From Dichetophora obliterata (Eukaryota; Arthropoda; Insecta; Diptera; Sciomyzidae): DNA of 64,000 bases. Within the stretch, counting starts at the first letter, position 1; each line of letters opens with the position of its first letter. Positions 45,312 through 59,000 of this stretch are shown piece after piece. The stretch lies in NCBI GenBank assembly GCA_963920525.1, contig OY986436.1:25819318-25883317 (forward strand). The letters run 5' to 3'. Made by a program: the position numbers and the translations under genes. Below the pieces are notes generated by a model that was given only the letters and a program-made list of their open reading frames with translations, made no database searches and was not told the origin of the DNA.

Positions 45312-45525
45312 TTAATGTGTTTGGTTTTGTTTTGCTGCTTTATAAATGAATTAATTTACATTTTTTAGTTTGAAGTAATAAATAATAAAAAATTGTGTTA
45401 GAAACGTTTTGAATTATATACTTCTTATAGTTTTCAATCCCGAACTAGTCCCAGGATCCCGGAATAAAGATTTTTAATCCCGCTAATTCCGGGATCGAGA
45501 AAAGCTTCCGGGATGAGACTCTCTA

Positions 45526-46904
45526 CACTCAAAGAAATATTCTTGGTAAAATTGATGCATAACTTTTGTTAATCCCTAACAAAACCAAATTGTCCAATCA
45601 ATTCAATTTTATCAATAATGCATTTTTTCGTCAATTCAAAAGAAACTTTATCCATTTGATTAAAAATAGCAACGAATTCAATGCGTTGTTTTGAAGAAAT
45701 TGTTTTACTAGCTTGAAATATAAATTTGTTAACTTGATTTAAGCTTATTCACGCTGACAGACTCGTCAATCAATCGGAATAAAATTTCATGATTTTAATA
45801 AATAATTTTTACAAACTATTTTGCTGGCTTGATAAATAGATTTGTTATACTGAAGATATAATTAATGTTATTGATAATCGATCGAGTCAAATGGACAAAA
45901 TTTCCATTTCATAATGATAAAATGGATTATCAATTTCAAAAAACCTTTAATCATAACAGAAAGAAATGCTTGGTATTTTGGTGGCGTTATTTGGTTTTTT
46001 AGATCAAGTACAAAATAAAGTAAAGGAGATAAAATTCGGGAAAGCTTAAAAGTCCAGTGCAATTGTTTAAGTGTTTGTGGAAGCTCATTACCCTAAAGAG
46101 TAAATAAGTAAATATGATCTTGTGAAATAAATTTTTCGTTTTCAAGTGCACCAATTTTGCCACAATGCAACTTCGACATATGAGTAACTTCACCATTTTT
46201 GGCTGAGTTTCTAAATACATTTATCATTAGCGGTGACTACAAATTGAGTTATTTTCCAATGAATTCGGCAGGAGTTCTCGTTATTTATTTATTTGTATTA
46301 CATTATTATTTATTTCCATTATTTGTTGAGATTATCTGTGCTATTCGTTATTAGTGCTGTTCACACTATAACAATTCACAATGTGAGAAGCAATGTTAAC
46401 AAACTGTGATTTATAATAATGTAAAGAGCGCTAATAACGAATAGCATGGATAATATCAACCTTTGTGAATTCCAGAATTATATTTATAACTAATGAGCTT
46501 ACTTTATGTCAAATGTAATATTTTTATTATATATAAAATGTAATAAAATATTTTTATCAGAACAACAAAACATTTTTGTATTAAATTTTGTATTAGAAAA
46601 CATATGTTTTCAACAGAAAAGCCTTTTTCTATTCAACAAACCATTTTTTCATGTTGAAATATTTTGTATTCATACTGACAGATTGTTTTATCAAATCAAC
46701 AATTAAAACGCGATATTCGTGATAAAGGCTTATATCAAATTAAGGCATCCATTTATCAAATAAACAAAATAAAATTTTGTAATTATGATTTCAACTTATT
46801 TCCTTAAATCCAATTGACAAAAGCTTTTGATGACTGTATATTGACAAAATATTTATCAACTAAACCTAGGAATTAGTCAATATGGACAAATATTTCTTTG
46901 AGTG
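45526..46904. mobile_element. Tc1/mariner-type MITE with CACTCAAAGAAATATT ends
   Basis: CACTCAAAGAAATATT at 45526 and its complement ending at 46904 are flanked by TA (45524-45525 and 46905-46906), the Tc1/mariner target. It inserted at the very end of the hAT-like element. At 1379 bp it has no transposase frame. Internal repeats of TTGATAAA/TTTATCAA type are frequent. Confidence 0.75.
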
Positions 46905-47702
46905 TAGTATACATATTAATTGCATCCTGGATTAAATTGTATCATATTTAGTTTTTGCCACGCCCCTTGCGAAATGTTTCAACTAACGATAATTTTGTTA
47001 TTATAATACTTTATTCTATATAAAATTTTTGCGTATATAATTTTAAAAGTTTTTTGTTATTTTGACATAAAAAACACTCACATATATTCAAAATTGGAGA
47101 AATTTTCAGTACAACGAATTTTTTATAAAACATCGTTATCTCAGAATGAGAAAAAAACGACATGAAAATCAAAGTTTGGTCTTTCGATGCAAATATCTCC
47201 ACTGTCCATTAATATATTTCATTTAAATTTTTTTTACAAAATTTTAATATAAACACTCCACAAAAATAGTTTAAACTGTACCGTTAGGTCAGTGTATATA
47301 TGTTTTATGATTTTGTCAAAAAAAGTCAAAAATATTGGTTTTTTACTTAAAAAATGACTCAAAAATTGTTATTGTTGTTAAATTGAAATAAAGTAAAAAT
47401 TTCACATCTGACTACCTTTCATATGACATCGCATTTGCTTGCAAAAATTCTTCCAGTTTAGCGCAAAAATTATTTTACTGTTTTTGACATCAGAACAACA
47501 TTTTGAATTTTTTTCGCGAAATTTATTTTTTCCAAAATGTTGCTTTTTTATATTTTTTATAAAAAAATCAACTCTCAAAAATACCCTTTCTTTCGTTTTT
47601 CGTACCCCTTCTTCGAATTCAATTAGCTCGAACTTAAAATTCAACACGTTTTAATAATTCCAGTATTTAAAAAACATTTAACCGAGAATGTTTTTATAAA
47701 TT

Positions 47703-47733
47703 ATTCTCGAGTAACACCGGGCATATCAGCTAG
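47703..47733 (+). repeat. Fragment ending CACCGGGCATATCAGCTAGT
   Basis: The string TTCTCGAGTAACACCGGGCA followed by TATCAGCTAGT resembles a widely dispersed insect repeat terminus, possibly Helitron-type (CTAGT end). No hairpin or partner end was found nearby, so the class is a guess. Confidence 0.35.
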
Positions 47734-49490
47734 TTAATAATAAAAGAAATAGGTTTAATTTTGCACTTGAGCTTTGCAATTAAAACCACTGATGCATTTT
47801 TGAAACTTGAATAGATGTAATGTACAAAGCCACACTGAGAGGGCGCTTAAATGATACTTGTTTTTTAGTTTTGCTTACTAAAAGGCGTGCATTTCAAAGG
47901 CTAGTAAAATCTATGGTAAATTTTTTGTAGATGCAACATTTGTTAAAAAAAAAAATTTTATAATTATTTAGAATGGCAGAAAAGCCGCACGGTAAACGTA
48001 GTATTTTGACATGTAGAAATAAATAATAATTTCCATAATTTTTATTTCTATAACATGTGGAAATAAAAATTATGGAAATTTGTATGGTAGTAAACTCTAC
48101 ATGTTATAGAAATAAAAATTATGGAAGCTTCACTCTTTGAATTATTATAAATTTGATCGCGAACAGGATACAGGAATGTCAATTTAATCCTATTTTAGGC
48201 ATTTCCACATGCAAATTGAATGATTTTTAATGACCTATTTCTACATAAACTTCGAAAAATTTTTTTTTGGAAAGCTGAAGTATTTTAAAGTAACAACAAA
48301 TTTTTATTATCACTTTTAACTGTAAGGATATGTAAATGGTCACATTTGGCGGAATTTCCTTTACATAGATTGTGTTTTTTTTAATATCAAATGATGTTAG
48401 GAATCAAAAAGTGTCTAAAAGTATCTTAAAAAAAACTGTATGCATTTCTTTGACTTTAATTCACGGAGTTGAATTTATAGAGAGTTTTTGACTTTTATTT
48501 GATTTTTTTTTAATATCTTGTATAAAGTTGAATGACTTCGTCAATTGCTGGTTGATTTAAAATAGCGAAATCTTAATTTACTCGTAAAATAATGCTATTT
48601 CATAATATCAATACAATTGTTAGTCTTTTTGACGAAACTGTGTCGAAAAAACTTTGGCCTAAGTACGTTAAAGAGCACAAAACAAGTATTTTGACGTAAC
48701 TCAATTTGTAGTTTGAAGGATGTTAGACAATTTTTATAATCCATTTAAATGTTGTTCTTGACCCGGCTTACAATTTACAATATATCACTTTAAAAGTGCA
48801 TCCAGTTTAGGTTTTCTTGTCACTCCGTGTAATTATTACGCAAGTTTCTTACAAGTATTAACTGTCTGATGTTTTTCTGATGTTAATCTGTTTATACAAT
48901 ATGCGCCACTTAATGGCTTGGAGGTAATTAGAAGTTTATTTAAATTATAATACTTTAAAAGTAAAAAATAAATACTGATTCATGTAAAATAGTACGATTA
49001 AAAGTTATTCAAGTCATTAATTAAGTCATACGTTGAGATATTCAACATCATCTGTTTGCTAATTTCAGATTCTAGATTTGCATATTTTTTATGCTTAAAG
49101 CTTTTTTTTAACGATTTAATAAGTGTAAACATAAAGATGTAGTAACAATCTCGTTACTAATTATATTGAGGCTTAAAATTTTGTTTTCTTTTCTTAGCGG
49201 AAGTAAATAATCTCTTTATATTTAGATAACTTCAAATAATTCACAACAGTAATGAACACAAAAAAATTTCTAAAAGTTAAAGTATCTGAAGATTATTTCA
49301 TTGTTTTACTGAACGAGTTTCAATATAACTTTGAAAATGTCATTTAGTCTTTAAAAGCTCCACAATTATTATTCGTGCTGTAATTGAATACTCTTAAAAA
49401 TAACTTCTAATTTGACTTGAAAAAAAAGCATATCATTAACTAGTATGCAACAATCAAAAAAGGCAACAAAAGCAGGGTATAATAAATAAT
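47734..49490. other. No gene seen; one strong hairpin
   Basis: AT-rich sequence upstream of the takeout-like gene. Apart from the hairpin at 48031-48126 nothing is supported. Confidence 0.5.
48031..48126. repeat. 28-bp perfect inverted repeat with 40-bp spacer
   Basis: 48031-48058 (TTCCATAATTTTTATTTCTA onwards) is the exact reverse complement of 48099-48126. A third partial copy, GGAAATAAAAATTATGGAAA, lies in the spacer at 48059-48078. It may be a small MITE core or a foldback. Confidence 0.75.
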
Positions 49491-50036
49491 TTATTGTTTT
49501 GAAAAATTGTTGTGAAACATGTCTTCAGCTGTGCTGTTACAGTTTCACTCAAAGAGGAAGTATTTAAAAAAGTTGAAAAATTTCAAAGCTACTCAAGCAT
49601 TAATATCAACAAGTTGCAGCAACAACTAAGCTACAGTAAATACAGTGACCTACAACAATAACAGTTAACAAAAGGCTAACAACAAATTATAATGAGTTAA
49701 TGCAAAATCATTCAACAATAAAATATTACAATATTACAAGCTTAGTGGAAAAAAAACTGCAGCAAAATTTACAGAGCATATAAAAAAAATAATACACTAC
49801 AAAACAAAATAAAAATATGAAAATTAAAAAAGAAAATATTGCAAATACGAATTCATTCATTTTTCTGTTTTACAATAAATACAAGGTTGCTGCAAGCTTA
49901 GTGTTTAGATACTCAGCGTCGTTTGTTAACTACTGTAGAAAGCAAGCGCTTCGTACTGTTGTTGTTGCTCTTGTAATAAAAAACTTATATTGAAACTTGT
50001 TAAAAAGTCCTTTTGTAAAAATAATTACAAGTTAAA

Positions 50037-53000
50037 ATGCAAGCTTTGATTGTTAGCTTTGTGTGCATTGCTGCTGCTCTTGTTGGTGGCAGCGCAGCTG
50101 ATTCGATTGAGTTACCAAGAAGGGAATATAAGCCGGTTACAGCTTTGCGTGAGTTCTACTTAAACAGTGTTAAAAATTAAATGTAGTGAAAATAGCAGCA
50201 AAAAAATCTTCGAGAAAACGGATAATGAAACCTTGTGGCCTTCGTGGCGTATGCGTGATTTTAATTCAATTTTATGTACATACCATCGAATTAATATACT
50301 TAAATAATGTGCTCTAAATAATTATCATATGATATAATAGCAATTATAGAAATAAACTGTGCTATGTTATTACGGAAACTTGTCACAGCTTAGAAATTAG
50401 CAGCTCATTAGCAGGTTTTTTGGTCGAAGTTCAGACTAAGTGAATATGAAAACAAGTTGAAAATGCATCGTAGTTATGCGGTTGTTAGGCTTTTAACATG
50501 TTCTTAAAAAATGTATTTGAGCTTTAGTGAAACAGCCAATTTGGCGATGACATAAGAGAAGATCTATGTCTCGATCTAAACAAAACTAAATGACTGTTGC
50601 TTGTGGCAATTAATTATCGTCAAATAGCAAATAAATTACACAGATAAGTAGTTATAACAATAAAACAAGTTACAACTGATTGTGTTGGTAAATAATATTC
50701 AAGTTAACAGTTATGAAATTTTATTAATAGTTGTTTCTTTCCAAAACAGTGTTTTTCAATAATTTTTTCCTTTATTTATATTCTTTTTAATTTTTGGAGT
50801 ACTTATCATAAGAATTTGATATGTCAAAAAGTTAACAAAAAAAGATTTTATTAATTTTAAACTTTAAAAAAAACTAATTTTTGTATGAAAAATTTTTTTT
50901 TTTTATTATAAATTATACAATAATAAATAATTATACATTTATAGTAAAAAACACTAGTTTCAATGGCTTTCGGCTCTCTGAGTGAATTATTTGGACTATA
51001 TTAAGCTTAAAATATTATAAAGAGAAAGAATGCATATCTATTTAATTATGAAATGCATATGTATATCAATCTCTTTATCGGTAATAAGCTATTTTAAATA
51101 TAATATATTATACTAGTTTGCTTAAGAAAATTGTTAATCAGTAAGTAGTATCCCTTTAGGAAACAAAGCACTTCGAAACCACTTTCAAAGCACTTTACAA
51201 AACCACAATAGCGCTTTGTTATCGCTTTAAATAGAGCTTTATTAAACATTGTCATGTCATTAGAAAGAAGACCTTTGTTCTCGCTATGAAAAGTGATTCA
51301 AAAAAGCGCTTTGCTCTCCCTTCCGAAAGAGCGCCTTCTTTGTTCGCACCTGCATTCGCGACTTCATTTTTGATGGCGTATATTTTTGCCCGAAGTAATA
51401 TTTTACATTTACGTTTTGAATATCCAAACCACTTGCCACTAATTTCATTACCTTTTTTATTAAAACATTATATTTTGACACTTTATAAACGACTTAACCG
51501 TATTTTGTTCACTATTTTGCTGCAACAGTTTTTCACTAATTAAACTTTTTGTATATACTAGTGATGAATAATGATGAGAAAACAACAAGCGATATTAGTG
51601 ATGAGAGCACGATAAGTCAGCAGAGTAGATAGCGAAAAAGAACGAAGAGTCTCGAAAGCAAACAGTTTTTTAAGCTGAATTTGTAGCGGGAGCAAAATAG
51701 CTTTTCAAAAGCACTATTTATAGGCAGGGTGAAGACCTTTTTACTTGCTTTTTAATAAAGCACTTTAAAATTTCCGATAGGGATGTTTTCGGGGGAACAA
51801 GTTTTGAGTGATTCCGTTGAAAAAATTTAATTGGAAAAGTTAACTTTTTATAGTGGATTCTAAATATTTTGTAAGGAACCCGATTACTAAATTTTTTGTA
51901 ACATGAAACAAAAATAATTTAAAAAATTTCAAAAGATTATCCACTGATCTGAAGTACTGTTTGTACAGTACTTATCGAAAAACACATAGTTTGGGAAAAA
52001 AGCTATATGCAATTTGTTGTTCTTACAATAAATGTCTCATCGGATAAGACTCTGTATGCTAAGGAAGATTTAACTCCAAGATTTATTTTTCAACTTTTAT
52101 ATTATTTTGGTAATCAAATTTGTTTCTGTGAATATAATATTTTTAATTACGCTGGCACGGACTGTACAGTGAATCAAAAAAGTTTAGGCACAAAGCTATT
52201 AAAAATGGTAGTTTGTTAGTACAATTTTTTCTAATTTGAAAAAATAGTATGCGCATTTATAAATTAACTTTTTACTACGTTTTTTTCATTTAAATTTTAT
52301 TTCATATTAAGTTGTAGAAAAACTAAAAAAAGACATTTTGAAATCAGAAAAGTTTAGGCACATGTTGTGTGTCTACCATGTTTTTGCAAATATGACGGTA
52401 ATATTTTAGTTTTCTTTCATTTTTTTCATTTCGCTGCACATAACTATTGCCCAGTCGTTCAAATGTCAATTGATTAAAGTTAGTGTTGATCTTGATTTCG
52501 TGATATATTAAGCAAAATGGGCAGCGGAACCGAAATTTCGGTTGAAGTGCCTAAAATAATAATAAATCTTTACGTACAGAAAAAGTCACATCGCGAAATT
52601 GATAAAATAGTACAGCGGTCATATTCAAGTGTGCGTAACATCATAAACCATTGTGTAAATACCGGTAGAGTAGACCGTAAGACCTGATCTGAGTGGCCAA
52701 AAACATTTACGCCACTCCAGGAGCGAATTGTAGTGGCTGCAGTTGCTCAAAACTCAAAGATTTCGGTTGTTAAACTATGCCATGAAATGCAGTAATGGTT
52801 TAAAAAAAAACTTCTATGCTCAAAAAAATTGAAATATACTAAATGATGCTGGATATCATGGACGAGTTCCTCGGCGCAAGACGTTTATTTCAGCTACAAA
52901 CAAGAAAAGGAGGTTGGAGTTCTCAAAATTCCACGCAAATGAGCCAAATTTATTTTGCGATTGCGTTATATTTAGTGCTGAATTCAAATACAATTAATTT

Positions 53001-56000
53001 GGCTCGGATGGCGCTCAAAAAATATGGAGAACGCCAAACAAAGAGCAGCAGAAAAATAATTCAATTATCAAAGTGAAACACGGTGGTGGCAATGTTATGG
53101 TTGAGGGGTGTGTGGAGGCATCTGGAGTTGTGAATCTTGCTTTTATTAATGAGAAAGTGGTTAAGCAACTTAGTTTGAATATTTTAAAGGAAAATTTGGC
53201 ATCCAGTGTTGAAAAGTTGGGGTTAACTGGGAAAAAAATATTTATTTCAACAATGTAACGATCCAAAAGATTCGTCTTATCTTGTGCAGAAATAACTAAT
53301 CTGTTACTGTAAGCAGTTCAAAACTCCTCCGCTGATATGAACCGCATTGAGCATATTTGGCACTTAATGGGAAAAAACAATTTGACATCATCACATAACG
53401 TAAAAATTACGCTCAAGGAGGCCATACGCACCGAATGGTCAAAAATAACACCGGAAACGACATGAAATGAAGTGAGAAGCATGCGTTGACGCTTAGAGGT
53501 GGTAATTCCGGCCAAAAAGGGCCTGATAAGTATTAATTGACTCAAAATATACTTAACTTGATAAAACTAAATTATTTTTCACTTGTGTCTAAAATTTTTT
53601 GATATCAAAATCATGTCTTTTTTTAGTTTTTCTGACATTTAATCTGAAATAAAATGAAAATCAAATTATCTTTTGTAGGAAATACATAGTAAAAAGGATA
53701 TTTTTTAAGTGCTCATACTACTGTTTTCTGTAAGTGAAGTGGAAAAAATTTTACTAACTAACATTTTTAATAGCTTTGTGCCTAAACTTTTTTGATTCAC
53801 TGTATACTCTAAGCTTGATTCACGGTCGGAGCATAAGCTTCTTGTTGCATTTAACAACGCTGTTTGCTACGTTTATGGTCTCAGATGGTTTGACTACGTA
53901 TCTATCTTTGCAAAAGAACTACATGGACGAGATTGTGTAAGTCATCTTGAGGCTAGAAATTGCATTTTCTTGCATAACATTTTATAGTTATACACAAAGT
54001 TGTGTGCTTTTGTGTGCATTTTCTATGATTTAAATACAAATTCTTAATGTTTGATATTATAAATTAGGGGTGTCCAAATTCGCCCGAATGCACACAAAAT
54101 AAAGGAAATGAAATATATTAAAAATTAAAAATATATTAAATTAGGTATTTAATTTAAAGGTATTTTTGATAATTTTTTTAAAATTTTCATGTAAAATTTA
54201 ATATTGACCTTTATTAATAAATAAAAGTAGAAGTTAAAAGTAACTAAGCTCTAAAACAAAAAAGCTTGAAAAAGAAACTAGGAGCTAAAACACAATTTTC
54301 AAAAAAAAAAAATAAGCAGAATATATCTGAAATAAGCTGAAGCTATCTGAATCTCGCTGAATCTAACTAGCAGCACTGATGGTGAGTGTGAGAGTCTGCT
54401 TTACGAAAGTCATAATATAGCTTATTAATGTATGCAGGGTTACCACGTTTTCATTATTAAATACTTTATAAATTAAAACATTTGAAAGTTCTAAAAATAT
54501 CTTATAACTGACAGCTAGTGTATAAAATCGAATTTAGTTTATTAATAATGTGGTTTTAAAAATGCTTTTTATGCAATGTGGAGGCAAGGCGCATTATTTA
54601 ACCCAAGCTGATATCAGAATTTTTACTTCTCAAACGTCAGTATATTTTGAACTGTAAAAAATCTTGAGATTAAAGGCTCAAACATAATAGGCTCGTGCTG
54701 GGTGTAGATAATGTCAAAAATCAACGAAAAGCTAGCTCAAGTTTTGCCAAATACTTAATTTTACCAAAATGACATAATCGAGCTCGTCTTTAACAGTGCA
54801 CCCTAAACAAGTGCGCGTTGCGCTGCGTACCCAAGCGCCACGCAACTTTATTTTACGCTTAACCTAAACAAGTGCGCTGCGGAAAGAACTGCTGCTCTCG
54901 AACCAGCTCAGTCTGATGGTTTAAAAATCTTAAAAAACTTTTAGTATTGTGTAAAAATCTATTAATATTGCAAATACTTCCATTTGCAATTGAGATTAAT
55001 TAATTAATAGCAGCCGATTGCTCTTTGTTCTAATACTTTGGTTTTATGCAGCCAACTTCACATCCGAACGCGCTGTCAAAATTGGAAATTCGATTCATGT
55101 TGCGGTAGTCCGGTGCGTGTTTCGGTAGGCTTCATACAAAATGTATGTGCATGAGCCGATTTTGACAGTTAAACCACGCACGCGCACTAGTTTAGGGTGG
55201 AATGTAAGTGCCAGTTTTTCACTACGAGTTTAAGGTCTTGTCAAGTTGAGCAGACCTTAACTCACCAAAATTGGACGTTTTAACTTTGTGTAGGCAAAAC
55301 AGAAACACACTTTTTGATAATTTAAGTCAACTTAACTTCAACGAATGCTAAAATATTTAGTTAAACCGAGTTTGAACGTCCAATTTTGGTGAGTAAAGCT
55401 AGGTTTAGTTTGACTAAACTGTAAACTCTTACTGAAAAACTGGTCCTAAGTCATTAAAAATATTCGCCTATTTGTATATTAATTAGTTTTGTTTGGTTTG
55501 TTCAGTTGAATTTGTGATAACAGGAATGAACGACGAAAATAAGTTGATGTTAACTTCATTTAAATTCGTTTGAAAGAAAAAAACAGCTGATTCTTTACGG
55601 AACATTTGATTTTAATTGCTTTGGCTGCAGCCAGATCAAGTTAAGGAAACTTGACGAAAAAGCTGGCTTGAGCAGTTATGGGTTGTACGCATCATTTCTA
55701 TGTAGTTGTATAAAATTTGACATTAGCTGCAGCCAGCTCGAGCCTATTATGGTTGGCCTTATGTTTCGAGGCAAGGAAAACAATTAAAATTATTCTCCAA
55801 GTTAGCGGTTCCAAAAAACACATTTTTGACTGAACGCTTTAATTGAATTGTTCGTTTCATAAAATTTTTTTTTTTCTACTTTAAGGTCAAATTAAAAGAA
55901 GCAGTTTTCTATAATTTTAAATCGTAATATTATAAATATTAGTATAATATTATGTTTGATAGAAGAAGTATTAATATGTTGAATTAACAATATATCATTT

Positions 56001-59000
56001 GTATTCTTAAAAAATAGTTGCATGGTAACCCTAGCATGAGCGCCTGTATTGCGAAAATTCTAATTGCGCTCCTTGTGCTCAAAGCCGCCTAAAATCATTG
56101 TTGCATCATCAGTGATATAAAAATCGGGCGTTTTATAACTGCAATCTTAAATACTGTGCAAATTATCCAGTTACCGTATCGAGTATGTCGAGTATTTAGT
56201 CATAAAAACAAAAAAATTTTGTAATATTTTGACTGTTAACATTTTGAGAAAAAAATATTTATTTTGTTTTTTATTACTTTACGCAAAAATAATACTTAAA
56301 ATTGTACCTGCGAAAAAAGGTTTTACACATTTACCAATATTCACCACATAACTGATGTTTTGCTATATATTTTATCTTTGAACGTTGAATTTTAAAGGCT
56401 GTACGTTTACCCCAAAGTTTAAACAAAAACAAACAAAAAAATTTGCGCTGGAAGAAGTAACTATACGTCAAAGTAACATCGCTTTTTGTAGCTATGTCGA
56501 ATAATAAAAACCCTTTTAAGGAAAAATGTGCAGAATGTGCAGCACTGCTTTTTCATTACAGCATATTCTCGCTCTCACGTGTTCTGTACATGTACGCTCT
56601 TCATCCTCTCAAAATTTTCCGCTCCTCTTTCCGCTTCACCCCCGAATTCATCCTGCATACGACAAAGCGCACTGCCTGCCCTCTGTCGACGCACGGGAAA
56701 GAATTCTGGACGGCCCTAGTTTAAATAATTCTTGATTTTAAATACAAATTCTAGTTGTTTGATAGTTTAAAATCGTTTATTGAGTCTTAGGCCAGGTTAG
56801 AACAATTAATTGCTCTAACGAATTTTTTCCAAAGAAACAACAAAATTTTTCAATATGAAAAGGAAAACACCACTAGCTGATTTTATTGCAATTTCGGCCC
56901 TGCTACAGGCTTCATCAGAAATCTTTGTGATGCCACCACCGGGAATCGAACTCGGGCGTTGATCGCCGTGCCAGCGCATTTTAACGCACTGCACCACAGA
57001 GGCGATGGGATTTTGTTTGAAAAACGCTATTTTTTAAGGTCAAGTAGAAAACTCAATCTCTTAATCCCTAAATAATATTTTATCTACTCCAGTAGATTGT
57101 TATTCGTGAGCACAATCAGATTGTGAGATTCATTACTCATTGGCATTAAATTAGTTTCCAATAGTAACACCTTCAAGTATTAGGTCCAGGAACACTTCTC
57201 TTAAATATTTCTACCTTTTTTGTTATGCTTTTCTCTTCTATAATTCTTCCTTTCTGTATGTTTCCCCTAATATATCTTATTCCTTATATAACGTCATATT
57301 TACAATTTTTTTTATTGATTTTTATAATAATATTTACTGGTTTTTTTAAATAATTCTGTTTTTGATTTATATAATTTTTGATAATTTAAAAAAAAATTTT
57401 TTGAAGTAAACAGCTTAGCTGGCAATTTGTTGAGAGTAAAATTTTTCGAGTCTCGTAACGAAAACTTTATTAATTTCGTTCGTGACGAAAAATTTTCTAA
57501 TTTCGTAATGAATCGAGCCTTGTCAAAAAATTTTTTCTGCCTCTGCAGATAGGATTAAGATAGATTTTGTGTGGGGCTGCAGGTTATTTTATGTGATGTT
57601 TGTGACCTTCAGAAGGGTCACAGATAAAGTGCAGCTGTGTACAAAATAGTTTAGGAAAATTTTTTGCCACACCCTTTTTGACCGCCAACAAATCATTAAA
57701 AATGCTATATTTAGGACGGTTTTGAGTATTAGGCTAAAATTTTAAAATTAAGTTTATATGGTTACTTTTGACAACTGCACTAAAAATAGCTGTCCACACG
57801 CCCTTTTACCGGCCACAAATCAATGAAAATAATTTATTTAAGACGGTTTCGGTCGCATAAGACTTAAATTTGGTAGTTGTATGGTTACTGTCATAAACGG
57901 TACTAAAAATTTGTTTCCAAGCCCCCTTTTTCCGCCCACAAATCAGCAAAAATGCTATATTTCAGGTAGTTTTGGTCCTATAAGACTAAAATTTTTTAAT
58001 TTAGTTTGTATGGCTACTTTTGGGAACTGTTCTTTAAATGCGCGTGGTTACTCTGTAGCCACGTCCACTTTTTGATAAATCATTTGAATTGACTACTGGG
58101 CCGATTGCGCTGAAATTTTGGCAGTCGAAGTGTTTCGAGTACGAGATAGTTTAGGACAATTTTTTGACACACTCCCTTTTTACCGCCCACTAATCAATAA
58201 AAATGCAATATTTCAAACGGTTTCGATCGTATTGGACTAAAATTTGGTAATTTAATTCATAAGCTTACTTTCGGAAACTGTACTAAAAATGAACGTGGTC
58301 ACCTTATAGTTACGCCCATTTTTCAAGGGATAACAGTGGAGTGGAAGCAAAGTGCGCCAGGTATAACCTTAATTAAGCTGAAATTTTGGCAGTCGATTTT
58401 TTTTGAGCACGAAATGGTTTAAGGAAAAAAAAATGTTGTTGCACCTCTTTCGGACGGTTTTGGTCGTATTAGAATAAAATTTATTAATTTATTTTCTATT
58501 TTTTGGGTGTTGTATTTGAATTTTGCGTAGGTGCGTTTAGAAGTTAAGAAGTTTTACTTCTGTCTTTATACTCGCTATACGTTTGTTTTGATGATGTTTT
58601 TTTATTTAATTTTTTTATTATTAATATGTTAATGTTGTTTATGATCTTTGATGTTATTTATATTTTCAATGTGGTATTTAAAAAATTAAATCTTATTTGT
58701 CAACAAACAGTTAGCTCAAAAAATACAAATACAATAATATTTTCCAGAAATTTAATCATATATTAAATTTTAATTTTCATTGTTTACGTCATTTGTTTAC
58801 GATATTTAATTAAAATGATATGACATCAACAAATCAAACTCATTTAACTTTTTAAGAATTGTGCTTTACAAAACAGCTTCTCCGAAATAGTTCAATAATC
58901 AAGTAATTAGTACATGATTAACCCATTAATGCTCACTATCAGAACCCGTTAAGTCTTGATTTTGAAGTTTTCAACATAAAGCAGCATAAATTTTTATTTA

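Larger units (their letters stand above)
43474..46906. mobile_element. hAT-like element of the CATCCCGG family, carrying two nested elements
   Basis: The left end TAGGGAAGTCAATCCCGGG (43474) and the right end CCCGG...GACTCTCTA (45525) are inverted relatives. The 8-bp flank ATATACAT (43466-43473) matches GTATACAT (46907-46914) at 7 of 8 positions once the Tc1-type MITE at the right end is removed. Homologous copies A and B show the empty site. Subterminal CCCGGGATCCCGG words occur at 43486-43500 and 45435-45462. A plus-strand fragment near 43791-43888 (MESLLKCEHA...) might be transposase debris. Confidence 0.7.
43419..47400 (+). repeat. Third, diverged copy of the 2.5-kb repeat, split by an insertion
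   Basis: The flanks 43419-43473 (ATACAAATCTAACTGGCTCA, TTTCGCTCAAACTGG) and 46907-47400 (GCATCCTGGATTAAATTGTA, GTACCGTTAGGTCAGTG, AAAAAATGACTCAAAAA) line up consecutively with 30123-30640 of copy A and the matching part of copy B. The 3.4 kb between them is the inserted hAT-like element. The diverged state shows an older repeat than copies A and B. Confidence 0.75.
54687..55752. mobile_element. MITE with CATAATAGGCTCG ends, holding two nested elements
   Basis: ATAATAGGCTCGTGCTGGGTG near 54688-54708 is mirrored, with changes, near 55730-55752 (CAGCCAGCTCGAGCCTATTA), and the match continues inwards through TAATGTCAAA. The interior holds two further inverted-repeat elements side by side (54799-55199 and 55211-55443). 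No target duplication was established. Confidence 0.55.

Noticed and set aside
51284..51543. 85-residue frame in the takeout intron
   Set aside because: Overlaps a decayed inverted-repeat region with AAAGCGCTTT words; no known domain.
56925..57003. Functional tRNA gene on the minus strand
   Set aside because: Boxes A and B are present, but the anticodon stem and parts of the D and T stems do not pair.
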